Of a stretch of DNA of 64,000 nt, positions 37,558-45,948 are shown piece after piece (the stretch's first letter is position 1; each line of letters begins with the position of its first letter). The notes beneath the pieces were generated by a model. It was not told the DNA's origin. It saw only the letters and a program-made list of their open reading frames with translations, and made no database searches. Location: assembly GCA_019752925.1 (NCBI GenBank), contig JAIELP010000008.1, positions 37,223 through 101,222 on the forward strand, written 5' to 3'. Source of the stretch: a bacterium (GTDB taxonomy: Bacteria > Bdellovibrionota > Bdellovibrionia > Bdellovibrionales > Bdellovibrionaceae). The position numbers were made by a program, and so were the translations under genes.

Positions 37558-38591
37558 AAGGTTTCGGAAGCGATAACCACTCCGGAGTTCATCCTGAATT
37601 ACTGAAAGCCTTAATTGAATGCAATGCCGAACACGCCCCAAGTTACGGAACAGATAACTTCAGTAACGCCGCAATAAAATCTTTTAAAAACTTATTCGGA
37701 TCACAAACCGAAGTTTTTTTTGTCTTCAACGGCACCGCTTCGAACACTTTGGCACTTAGATTTTTGTGCGATCGTCACGAATCTATTTTGTGTTCAGAAG
37801 TGAGCCACCTTAACTTAGATGAGTGCGGTGCACCCGAGTTTTTTGCGGGCAAACTAATTCCACTCCCGCACACAAACGGCAAAATCAAGCTGGAAACTCT
37901 GGAAAAATCTTTAATTCGCAAAGGCGACCAACACTATAGTCAATCGCGTGTAGTCAGCATCACCCAACCTACAGAACTCGGCACTTGTTACTCACAAGAT
38001 GAAATAAAAGCCATTGCAGACTGGGCGCATTCGAATCAAATGTATTTACATATTGATGGCGCACGCCTAACTAATGCTTTAGTAGAACTTAAATGCAGCT
38101 TTCAGGAAATGACTACGGATCTAGGCGTGGATATTATTTCGTTCGGTGGAACTAAAAATGGCTTAATGATGGGTGAGGCTATTTTAGTTTTAAATGCTGA
38201 ACTAGCTAAAACTTCAAAACAAAAACTCAAATACATTCGCAAACAAGCAGCACAGTTACCTTCTAAAACCCGCTTTATCGCATCGCAATTTAATCGCTAC
38301 CTGCAAAACAATCTGTATATGGAAATCGCGCGCCATTCATGCTCAATGGCACAAAAGTTACATGAAGGACTCAGTAAAATCCCCGCAGTTAAAATAACAG
38401 CACCTCGTCAAAGCAACGCTGTATTTGTTATTATTCCAAAAGAATGGATTAAAATTTTAAAGGACAAGTATTTTTTTTACGTCTGGGATGAAAAAACTTT
38501 TGAATGCCGTATCATGACTAGCTGGGATACTAAAGCCGAAGAAGTTGATGATTTTATCCAACAACTTCAACAGCTTTCAAAACAATTATAA
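37554..38591 (+). CDS. ltaE: Low-specificity threonine aldolase
   Basis: PLP-dependent cleavage of L-(allo-)threonine to glycine and acetaldehyde. Family features: SDNHSGVHPELL at the N-terminus, GTASNTLALRFL phosphate-binding region, HIDGARLTNA, and the PLP Lys in SFGGTKNGLM. The length of 345 is normal. It is translationally coupled to the ureohydrolase gene. Other beta-eliminating lyases share this fold, but the signatures fit threonine aldolase best. Confidence 0.9.
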   Translation: MKGFGSDNHSGVHPELLKALIECNAEHAPSYGTDNFSNAAIKSFKNLFGSQTEVFFVFNGTASNTLALRFLCDRHESILCSEVSHLNLDECGAPEFFAGKLIPLPHTNGKIKLETLEKSLIRKGDQHYSQSRVVSITQPTELGTCYSQDEIKAIADWAHSNQMYLHIDGARLTNALVELKCSFQEMTTDLGVDIISFGGTKNGLMMGEAILVLNAELAKTSKQKLKYIRKQAAQLPSKTRFIASQFNRYLQNNLYMEIARHSCSMAQKLHEGLSKIPAVKITAPRQSNAVFVIIPKEWIKILKDKYFFYVWDEKTFECRIMTSWDTKAEEVDDFIQQLQQLSKQL

Positions 38592-39314
38592 AGATTTGAT
38601 ATAATCTAACATAGCTTGCGCATGGCCGTCCGCTTTTACTTTGCGGAATTCAGCAATTAATTTTTGATTTTCATCAATAACAAATGTACTGCGCTCGATG
38701 CCCATAACTATTTTACCGTACATATTTTTTTCTTTAATAACATCAAACAGCTTACAAAGAACCTCTTCATCATCACTTAATAGCTCAAATTTAAAACCGA
38801 ACTTATCAATAAATTTACAATGAGATGCAACCGAGTCACGGGAAATTCCGTAAACAATAGTATTTACCGCAGCAAATTCAGGAAGTAAGCGATTAAAATC
38901 ATTTCCCTCAATAGTGCATCCAGGAGTATCGTCTTTTGGATAAAAATAAAGAAGTACTTTTTTACCCGTCAAACCAGATAAAGTAACTTGCGCACCGCTA
39001 GAACTTTTAACTGCAAAATCCGGAACCATTCTACCTACCTCTACCGCCGCGCCCAGCTTCAGGGGGTGGGTTGATTGGCTGCTCTGACTGTTGCTCTTGC
39101 GGATAGCCGACTTGCTGCTCTGGGGTGAGCTCACCTTGCGTGATGTCTTCACTGATTTTTTGGCTTTGAGCTTCGTTTTGATTTTGGTTTTCTTGACCTT
39201 CACCTTGCGGGTTACCGAATTGGATTTGCGAATCACCTTTTTGCTCTTGTTGTTGGTCTTCTTCGCCGGCCTCTTTGTTGATGTTTTCTTTTTTAAATTC
39301 TTCTTTTTTTTCAT
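38586..39314 (-). CDS. bcp: Bcp-type peroxiredoxin with Lys-rich N-terminal tail
   Basis: Thiol peroxidase reducing peroxides. The thioredoxin-fold part (residues 91-242) has the peroxidatic Cys133 in DDTPGCTIEG; the resolving Cys that many Bcps have five residues later is absent, so it may work as a 1-Cys type. The first 85 residues are a Lys/Ser/Thr-rich basic tail like histone H1 tails, possibly binding nucleic acid. GAGG six bases before the ATG at 39314 supports this long form. The tail is encoded inside the upstream lipoprotein gene in another frame. A start at 39029 would cut into the conserved VEVGRMVPDF block. Confidence 0.85.
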   Translation of the reverse strand: MKKKKNLKKKTSTKRPAKKTNNKSKKVIRKSNSVTRKVKVKKTKIKTKLKAKKSVKTSRKVSSPQSSKSAIRKSNSQSSQSTHPLKLGAAVEVGRMVPDFAVKSSSGAQVTLSGLTGKKVLLYFYPKDDTPGCTIEGNDFNRLLPEFAAVNTIVYGISRDSVASHCKFIDKFGFKFELLSDDEEVLCKLFDVIKEKNMYGKIVMGIERSTFVIDENQKLIAEFRKVKADGHAQAMLDYIKSL

Positions 39315-40101
39315 TTTTTACCTCAGTTTTCTTTTCTGCAAATTCATCTATAACTTCAATTTCTTTTTCAATAATTTTAATTTTTCCTGCCAGCGGAACA
39401 CTAATATTAATTTTTTTATTTTCAGACAATTCTTTAAAAAAACCACCCTTAATTGTAAATTGATTTTTTGCATCTCGCTGAAATACAAATTCCTTAATCT
39501 TCACCACCGTTGATGACATTTGATCTTCACTTACCTGGTAAGACCAATTCTCGCAGTTAAGTCTTTGCAACTTTTTATCTTTGATCGCAACTATACACTT
39601 AACATCTGATCCCGTGAGAGCAACCGCCGACCCTACCACGGAAGCCCACTCTTTAATCAAAAAGTCGAACTGGTACTCTTTGTCAGCCTCAATTTCATGA
39701 ATTTGAACGATTTCTACACTGGGTTTAACGCAGGTTTTAAAAATTCGTATGTCTTTTTGAATCCTTTGAATCTCGTACTTACCGCAATCCAAGCCTCTTG
39801 GCGTGCTTTTTTTAACACCAGAATTGGTTTCAAAAATATAACTTAAAACAGAAAACAAAGTGATCTTCTGTAGAGAGGAATCTTTCAGAATTAACTTTAA
39901 AGCCTCTCTCTCAAGGCTATTAGAAAAATAAACTGCTTCCCGTAGAGTTTTACTAAACTCCTGTGGCTTGCGCACTGCCTTAAGGTCTATAGCTGGCGGT
40001 ACAGGCGATAGTAATTTATTGTCCTGTTGTTCCAATTCACTACTTTTTTTTGTGCAAGACGCAATAATTATACAGAAAATAAGTAGTTTTACGACTTTCA
40101 T
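39031..40101 (-). CDS. Lipoprotein of unknown function with Gln/Glu-rich tail
   Basis: About 356 residues, lipoprotein signal MKVVKLLIFCIIIASC with Cys16 as lipidation site. A TTG further upstream (40137) is open but the ATG at 40101 gives the proper signal. Residues 20-240 look folded, with several cysteines; the last 115 are highly charged and Gln/Glu-rich, ending in a Gly/Arg cluster (GRGGRGR). The 3' 284 bases also encode the peroxiredoxin tail in a different frame. No domain is recognised. Confidence 0.75.
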   Translation of the reverse strand: MKVVKLLIFCIIIASCTKKSSELEQQDNKLLSPVPPAIDLKAVRKPQEFSKTLREAVYFSNSLEREALKLILKDSSLQKITLFSVLSYIFETNSGVKKSTPRGLDCGKYEIQRIQKDIRIFKTCVKPSVEIVQIHEIEADKEYQFDFLIKEWASVVGSAVALTGSDVKCIVAIKDKKLQRLNCENWSYQVSEDQMSSTVVKIKEFVFQRDAKNQFTIKGGFFKELSENKKINISVPLAGKIKIIEKEIEVIDEFAEKKTEVKNEKKEEFKKENINKEAGEEDQQQEQKGDSQIQFGNPQGEGQENQNQNEAQSQKISEDITQGELTPEQQVGYPQEQQSEQPINPPPEAGRGGRGR

Positions 40102-40158
40102 AAATAATATTATGTTTTTGTCCTTTTCATTTAGCAAGTATTAGTTCAGTATATTTTT

Positions 40159-41835
40159 ATGCAAAAAACATGGATAAAACACTACCCGAAGTCAGTACCT
40201 CAATCGATCAACCTTAACGAGTATCAAAATATACTTGAAGTCAGCGACGAAGCTATACGCAAATTTCGTAACAACGTTGCTTTCTCTAACTTTGATATCG
40301 ACTTAACTTACCACGAACTTGATGTTTTATCAGGTCAGATGGCATCTTATTTTCAAAATACATTAGGACTGAAAAAAGGTGACCGTATCGCAATACAAAT
40401 GCCGAATTTGCTACAGTATCCAATTACCTTATTTGCTGCATTCCGTGCTGGCTTGATCGTAGTCAATACCAACCCACTCTATACAGCTACCGAAATGAGA
40501 CACCAATTTAAAGACTCAGGCGCAAAGGCTATTGTAATTTTGGCCAACTACGCAAGCTTACTTGAGGGCATCATTCAGGACACTGATATTAAACACGTAG
40601 TTGTTACGCAAATTGGCGACCAACTTCCGTTTGTTAAAAAACATCTCATTAATTTCGTTATCAAAAAAGTTAAAAAGATGGTTCCCAACTACTCTCTTAA
40701 GCATCACACATGGGCTGAAGCACTTAACTTAGGTTCACAAAAAACTTACATTCAACCTAAGTTAACTCACGATGATATTGCATTTTTACAATACACAGGT
40801 GGAACAACAGGAGTTTCTAAAGGTGCTGTTTTGACTCACAAAAACATCATTGCAAACATGCAGCAGATCTCTGCTTGGATGCAGCCTAAGTTAGTTTCCG
40901 GTCAGGAAATTGCCATCACTCCGCTTCCAATGTACCACATTTTTTCTTTAACTGTTTGCAGCTTGGCTTTAATGAGATACGGAACACAAAACGTATTAAT
41001 TACAAATCCACGCGACTTCCCTGCCTTCATTAAAACAATGAAGAAATATAAATTTACAGTTCTTACAGGCGTAAATACATTATTCAATGCTTTAGCCAAT
41101 CATCCGATGATCAAAGAAGTAGACTTCTCTCATACAAAAGTATGCGTAGCCGGCGCGATGGCTTTACAAAAAGCTGTTAAAGACAATTGGCATAAAGCTA
41201 CAGGTACAGATGTTATCGAAGGTTACGGTTTAACTGAAACATCTCCTGTTGCTTGCTGTAACCCAATTGACGGAACAGACCGCGTAGGAACTATTGGTTT
41301 ACCTGTACCTGATACCGATATTAAATTAGTTGATGATGATGGCAACGAAGTAACTAAAGTTGGTGAACCAGGAGAGATCTGTGTTAAAGGTCCTCAAGTC
41401 ATGCAAGGTTACTACAATCGTCCGGATGAAACAGCTAAAGTTATTAAAGACGGCTGGTTACACACAGGTGACGTTGGTGTGTTTGATGAAGACGGATTTT
41501 TCAAAATTGTAGACCGAAAAAAAGATATGATTTTAGTTTCTGGCTTTAACGTTTATCCGAACGAAGTTGAAGACGTAATTGCTAAACACCCTAAAGTACT
41601 TGAAGTGGCTGCTATCGGAGCTCCCGATGCTCACTCTGGCGAAGTGGTTAAAGTTGTAGTTGTTAAAAAAGATCCTTCTTTAACAGAAAAAGAAGTTATC
41701 GATTTTGCAAAAATCTCTTTAACTAATTACAAAGTACCTAAACATGTAGAATTTAGAGCTGAACTTCCTAAAACGAATGTGGGAAAAGTTCTAAGAAGAG
41801 CCCTACGCGACAATCCTACACAACAACAAAATTAA
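40159..41835 (+). CDS. fadD: Long-chain-fatty-acid CoA ligase
   Basis: Activates fatty acids to acyl-CoA with ATP, feeding FadI/FadJ. AMP-binding motifs are intact: YTGGTTGVSKGA (P-loop), GYGLTETSP, GWLHTGDVG and the C-terminal DRKKDMILVSGFNVYP with the catalytic Lys of TNVGKVLRRAL. At 558 residues it matches FadD. A strong bidirectional terminator follows at 41855-41890. Confidence 0.95.
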   Translation: MQKTWIKHYPKSVPQSINLNEYQNILEVSDEAIRKFRNNVAFSNFDIDLTYHELDVLSGQMASYFQNTLGLKKGDRIAIQMPNLLQYPITLFAAFRAGLIVVNTNPLYTATEMRHQFKDSGAKAIVILANYASLLEGIIQDTDIKHVVVTQIGDQLPFVKKHLINFVIKKVKKMVPNYSLKHHTWAEALNLGSQKTYIQPKLTHDDIAFLQYTGGTTGVSKGAVLTHKNIIANMQQISAWMQPKLVSGQEIAITPLPMYHIFSLTVCSLALMRYGTQNVLITNPRDFPAFIKTMKKYKFTVLTGVNTLFNALANHPMIKEVDFSHTKVCVAGAMALQKAVKDNWHKATGTDVIEGYGLTETSPVACCNPIDGTDRVGTIGLPVPDTDIKLVDDDGNEVTKVGEPGEICVKGPQVMQGYYNRPDETAKVIKDGWLHTGDVGVFDEDGFFKIVDRKKDMILVSGFNVYPNEVEDVIAKHPKVLEVAAIGAPDAHSGEVVKVVVVKKDPSLTEKEVIDFAKISLTNYKVPKHVEFRAELPKTNVGKVLRRALRDNPTQQQN

Positions 41836-41854
41836 TTCCATATTCTGATATAAA

Positions 41855-41890
41855 AAAAAGGCTTTGTGAGATATCTCACAAAGCCTTTTT
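41855..41890. terminator. Bidirectional intrinsic terminator
   Basis: A perfect 36-bp palindrome with 18-base arms (AAAAAGGCTTTGTGAGAT on the left), A-rich at one end and T-rich at the other, lies between the convergent fadD and HiPIP genes. It can terminate both transcripts. Confidence 0.92.
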
Positions 41891-41918
41891 TATTATTCAG
41901 ATCATAATAATATCTAAA

Positions 41919-42302
41919 CTAAGATTTCTTAGCCCAAGAAGTACACCAACCTTCAGCTGCTACCGCTTTTCCAGTGGCAAAAGGCATTTGGCATGGAGCT
42001 GCTTTTTTACCTGATACAGTGGTCTCTTTATCTTTTAAATAAAATACACAGCTTTTACAGTGTTGGTCTTTAAATTTTACACCTGTTCGCTCAGTTTGTA
42101 ATTTTACGTCCTTTATGTCCTTTAGATCATGAACATAATTGACACCTTTAGCCGCTGGATCATTAGGATTTACTAATGCAAGACCTGTTGCTGCAGCTGT
42201 ACCACCACCACGTCTACGTTCTTCAGAGTTAGCTTTGATTGAAAGCACAGTAAGTGCTCCAAAAGCTGTTAATGCTGTTTGAAAAAATGAACGACGGTTC
42301 AT
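41919..42302 (-). CDS. High-potential iron-sulfur protein (HiPIP), Tat-exported
   Basis: A periplasmic electron carrier with a [4Fe-4S] cluster. The four cluster ligands are Cys82, Cys85, Cys104 and Cys120 (HCKSC, APCQMP, GWCTSW), with HiPIP spacing. The N-terminus NRRSFFQTALTAFGALTVL is a twin-arginine signal, as expected for a cofactor protein folded before export. The 127-residue precursor gives a mature protein of normal size. Its redox partners are not in the window. Confidence 0.92.
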   Translation of the reverse strand: MNRRSFFQTALTAFGALTVLSIKANSEERRRGGGTAAATGLALVNPNDPAAKGVNYVHDLKDIKDVKLQTERTGVKFKDQHCKSCVFYLKDKETTVSGKKAAPCQMPFATGKAVAAEGWCTSWAKKS

Positions 42303-42424
42303 AACTTCTCCTTATGTAATTTTTAGAAATCTTATTCCTTTTCATTTGGTTTTCAAGTCATTTTCACTAAGCTTTCAACTGTGGGTCAAAATGCCACAGT
42401 TTTAGTTTTTCATCCGGTCTGCTT

Positions 42425-43804
42425 ATGATACTTTTAGTTATGCACTTATGGGACTCTAAACAAATTCCAATACTACAACTGGGTAATGATTTTTACGATC
42501 CCGTAAAACCAGCCCATTTTCCAAAACAAATTTTACGTTATTGGAACCACAACATAGACGTAACCGGCATCAGTAAAGAGCATTTCGTTATTTTTAATTC
42601 CATCCCAAACAACATCCCTCAACCTCTAGCACTCAGATATCACGGGCATCAATTTCAACACTACAACCCTGATTTAGGAGATGGACGTGGCTTTTTATTT
42701 GCTCAAATTAATATCAAGAACCAGTGGTATGACTTCGGAACAAAGGGCAGCGGCCAAACACCTTACTCGAGACAAGGCGATGGACGCTTAACATTAAAAG
42801 GTGCTTACCGCGAATCTTTAGCAACTGAAATGTTAGAGTCACTGGGAGTTAACACTTCACGCACATTATGCTTTTACGAAACCGGCGAAAACTTAGAACG
42901 TAACGACGAACCCAGCCCCACTCGCTCTGCGGTACTCACACGTTTTACACTTGGACATATCCGCATTGGCAGTTTTCAACGCTTAGCTTATTTCGGCCAA
43001 CTGGATAATTTAAAAAAATTAACATCTTACTCTATGAATTTTTATTACGCGGATGAGTACGCTAAAATTGACCCGACTGATGAAAATCTTCTTGCATCAA
43101 GATTTTTACAATGCGTAGTTGATCGCAATGCTAAGCTGGTGGCGCAAGTGATGATGGCCGGCTTTATTCACGGAGTTCTTAATACAGATAACATTAATAT
43201 TTCCGGCGAACTTTTTGACTATGGTCCTTATCGGTTTATGCCGGCATACGATCCCCAGTTCACAGCCGCTTATTTTGACCAACAAGGTCTTTACTGCTTT
43301 GGACGCCAGCCATCTGCATTTTTATGGAACTTACATCAACTGGCTGGCTGCTTAAAAATGGCTTACCCCCAACTACCAGCTGAAGAAATTTTGTCACAGT
43401 TTTCTGATTTATTTAATACTTATGTTCAAGAGGCATTTTTTAAAAGATTAAATTTGAAACCTTCTGACGTTGAAACAAATTCATCATTCTTAACCTCTTA
43501 CTTCAGTTTTATGGAACAAAGTAAGCTTAATTTTGAAGAAATGTTTTTTGATTTTCATTCTAAACGCGTGCTAGAGAAAAATTCTGCTAAATACGAAAAG
43601 GCAACTGAGTTACTCAAACAACTACAGAAATTTGAAGTGGCAAATGTAACTCTAGCCAATCACGTCTACTTAAAAGAAGAAAAACCCTGTACTTTATTAA
43701 TAGATGAAATCGAAAACATATGGAAACCGATTGCTGAGCACGACGACTGGAGCCTCTACAATCAAAAACTCCAGTCTATACGAAAATTTCGCGGACTTTA
43801 TTAG
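42425..43804 (+). CDS. selO: SelO/YdiU family protein adenylyltransferase
   Basis: Pseudokinase-fold enzyme that transfers AMP from ATP to target proteins. Expected catalytic residues are visible: Lys107 in DFGTKGSGQTP, Glu130 in GAYRESLATE, Asn256 in NTDNINIS and Asp265 in LFDYGP. The length of 459 is slightly below E. coli SelO (478), and the C-terminal Cys/Sec redox motif of many SelO proteins is missing (it ends FRGLY). ATG at 42440 is an alternative start. It converges on a glutaredoxin-like gene, overlapping by 4 bp; E. coli SelO modifies glutaredoxin A. Confidence 0.9.
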   Translation: MILLVMHLWDSKQIPILQLGNDFYDPVKPAHFPKQILRYWNHNIDVTGISKEHFVIFNSIPNNIPQPLALRYHGHQFQHYNPDLGDGRGFLFAQINIKNQWYDFGTKGSGQTPYSRQGDGRLTLKGAYRESLATEMLESLGVNTSRTLCFYETGENLERNDEPSPTRSAVLTRFTLGHIRIGSFQRLAYFGQLDNLKKLTSYSMNFYYADEYAKIDPTDENLLASRFLQCVVDRNAKLVAQVMMAGFIHGVLNTDNINISGELFDYGPYRFMPAYDPQFTAAYFDQQGLYCFGRQPSAFLWNLHQLAGCLKMAYPQLPAEEILSQFSDLFNTYVQEAFFKRLNLKPSDVETNSSFLTSYFSFMEQSKLNFEEMFFDFHSKRVLEKNSAKYEKATELLKQLQKFEVANVTLANHVYLKEEKPCTLLIDEIENIWKPIAEHDDWSLYNQKLQSIRKFRGLY

Positions 43805-44151
43805 TTAGACTTTTTAGCTTCTAAATGAGCAACAAGCTCTTTACAACCGCCCACCAGCTTACCATCGATAAACACCATAGGAAAAGTTGGCCAACCACTC
43901 CAAAGCTTAATAGCTAAACGCGGCTTCCATTTAGAAAAATAGCTGCCGTGCTCAATGTATTTAAATGCAATGTTATTATCATTTAAAACCTTGCGCGCTT
44001 TTGTTACGACTGGGTTTTGCTTCATACCAACTACAACAACCGGATTGTTTTTAACTGCCTCTTCAACTTCTTTAACATATTCAGAATGGAATTTTTCCAT
44101 TGCACCTAAAGCCGCTGGTGTGATTTTTGTTTGTTCTAGTGTGTTTCTCAT
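43801..44151 (-). CDS. Glutaredoxin-like protein lacking active-site cysteines
   Basis: A 116-residue protein. From about residue 28 it follows the monothiol glutaredoxin pattern: a strand VVVVGM, a helix, KYIEHGS, a W-rich helix, TFPMVFIDGKLVGG with the cis-Pro, then a C-terminal helix. Where CPFC or CGFS should be, it has KQNPVV (44-49); the only Cys is Cys103 in VGGCKEL. It therefore cannot do standard thiol-disulfide exchange and may be a binding or regulatory variant. AAAGGAG precedes the ATG. It ends the efflux operon and faces selO. Confidence 0.75.
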   Translation of the reverse strand: MRNTLEQTKITPAALGAMEKFHSEYVKEVEEAVKNNPVVVVGMKQNPVVTKARKVLNDNNIAFKYIEHGSYFSKWKPRLAIKLWSGWPTFPMVFIDGKLVGGCKELVAHLEAKKSN

Positions 44152-44166
44152 ATTATCTCCTTTTGT

Positions 44167-45936
44167 TTAGTGTAACTGGCCTTCAACTAATTTTCGATAT
44201 AAGCCTTTTTCGTTTTTAAGTAATTCTGAGTGATGCCCACTCTCTACAATTTTACCTTTTTCTAACACACAAATAACGTCTGCATTTTGTACTGTCGACA
44301 ATCTGTGCGCAATAATCAGCGTGGTTCTGTTTTTCATAAGTTTATTCAAAGCATCCTGAACCAAACTTTCACTTTCAGTATCCAAAGCGCTGGTTGCTTC
44401 ATCTAAAATTAAAATTTTCGGATTTTTTAAAATAGCGCGAGCTATGGCTATTCTTTGTTTTTGCCCGCCGGATAACTGAATACCTCGTTCACCCACCATC
44501 GTGTTGTATTGCTCAGTGAAAGTCATAATGAAGTCATGCGCATTGGCCAGCTTGGCAGCCCGAACCACATCTTCATGTGAAGCTGAACTATTTGCGTATT
44601 TGATATTGTCTTCAATACTGGAAGAAATTAAAATAGGCTCTTGCGATACTAAACCTATTTGAGTTCTTAACCAATTGGGTTCAATTGTTTTTATAGGCTT
44701 GCCATCAAGTGATATTTCACCGCTATCAATATCGTAAAGGCGCGTCAGCAGCGAAGCCACAGTTGTTTTACCACTCCCAGACGGTCCAACTAAAGCTACC
44801 ACTTGATTTGATTTTAAAGAGAGTTTGAAGTTCTCAAGAACGTTAAGCTCTCTTCGGGCTGGATAAGCAAAGCTAACGTTTGTAAACTCAACAGAACCAG
44901 TTAAGGTTTCATACTTGTCGCCTTCTTGCAGCTCCATTTGCGTTTTACGATCTAATATTTCAAAAATTCTTTTGCCAGCTCCAACAGCTGACATAAAATC
45001 ACCCCAAAGACTGCCTAGCGATCCCACTGAAAAAGCCACGATCATTAAATAAATTAAAAATTGAGTTAAATCACCAATTGAAAGTTCGCCCGTAATAACC
45101 TGGCGTCCGCCAAACCAGATAACACCAGAAATAGCGGCGTAACCTAAAATTGAAGCTAGCGCCATAAACCAACTGATTTGTTTTACTTTATCGCGAACCG
45201 CTTTAAGGGAATTTGTTAAGCTATTATCATATCTAGATTTTTCAAAATTTTCCTGAGCAAACGATCTTACTGTTCTGATACCACTTATAGTTTCTTCCGC
45301 CACAATTGAAGCCTCGGCTAAACTGTCCTGAGCTTTTCTGGAAAAAACTCTGATCTTCTTTCCGAAAATTGCAGCCCCCAAAGCTACCGGAGGAATTACA
45401 ATCAACATGGATAAGGCAAGCTTCGGTGATGTATAGGCCATTAATACCAATCCACCAACAGCTCCGGCTAAGTTTCTTAAGCCCATTGAAATGTTAACAC
45501 TCACTGCATTTTGTAAAATAGTGGTGTCGCTGGAAATACGGCTGATCAACTCGCCCGTCTTGTTAAAATCAAAGAAAGCTATTTCTTGTTTTAAAATAGC
45601 GCCGTAAAGATTGCGCCTCAATCTCTGAACAATTCTTTCGCCTGCCATAGTAAATAAAAAATAGCGAATGGTGGAGGCTATTGCTTGCAGCGTAAACACC
45701 ACCAGAATAATCACTACAATTTCATTTATTTTTACGAGGTCTTTGGCTTGTAATGCCTGATCAACCATATTGCGAATAACTTGAGGATACGCCAGTTGAC
45801 ATATACTCGCGATAGCTAGAAATAAACTGGCAATCAGTAGAGTTTTAAGTTCAGGCCGGGCCAGACTCAAAATTTTCTTTGCTAGTGAAGATGATTTTGA
45901 ATCTGGATTTTCTTTTTTTATAATTTGGGCCTGCAT
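44167..45936 (-). CDS. ABC exporter, fused membrane and ATPase domains (MsbA-like)
   Basis: Six membrane helices (about residues 30-310) are followed by a nucleotide-binding domain: Walker A GPSGSGKTT, signature LSGGQKQR, Walker B ILILDEATSALD and the switch His in IIAHRLS. The 589-residue half-transporter probably forms a homodimer exporting lipids or drugs. It follows the RND pump gene by 12 bp, so it belongs to the same operon. Substrate cannot be read from the sequence. Confidence 0.9.
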   Translation of the reverse strand: MQAQIIKKENPDSKSSSLAKKILSLARPELKTLLIASLFLAIASICQLAYPQVIRNMVDQALQAKDLVKINEIVVIILVVFTLQAIASTIRYFLFTMAGERIVQRLRRNLYGAILKQEIAFFDFNKTGELISRISSDTTILQNAVSVNISMGLRNLAGAVGGLVLMAYTSPKLALSMLIVIPPVALGAAIFGKKIRVFSRKAQDSLAEASIVAEETISGIRTVRSFAQENFEKSRYDNSLTNSLKAVRDKVKQISWFMALASILGYAAISGVIWFGGRQVITGELSIGDLTQFLIYLMIVAFSVGSLGSLWGDFMSAVGAGKRIFEILDRKTQMELQEGDKYETLTGSVEFTNVSFAYPARRELNVLENFKLSLKSNQVVALVGPSGSGKTTVASLLTRLYDIDSGEISLDGKPIKTIEPNWLRTQIGLVSQEPILISSSIEDNIKYANSSASHEDVVRAAKLANAHDFIMTFTEQYNTMVGERGIQLSGGQKQRIAIARAILKNPKILILDEATSALDTESESLVQDALNKLMKNRTTLIIAHRLSTVQNADVICVLEKGKIVESGHHSELLKNEKGLYRKLVEGQLH

Positions 45937-45948
45937 ATTATCAAGTTC

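Noticed and set aside
39091..39513. 140-codon plus-strand frame opposite the lipoprotein and peroxiredoxin tails
   Set aside because: Phe/Leu-rich translation is what the antisense of Lys/Glu/Gln-rich coding DNA produces; no ribosome site or pattern.
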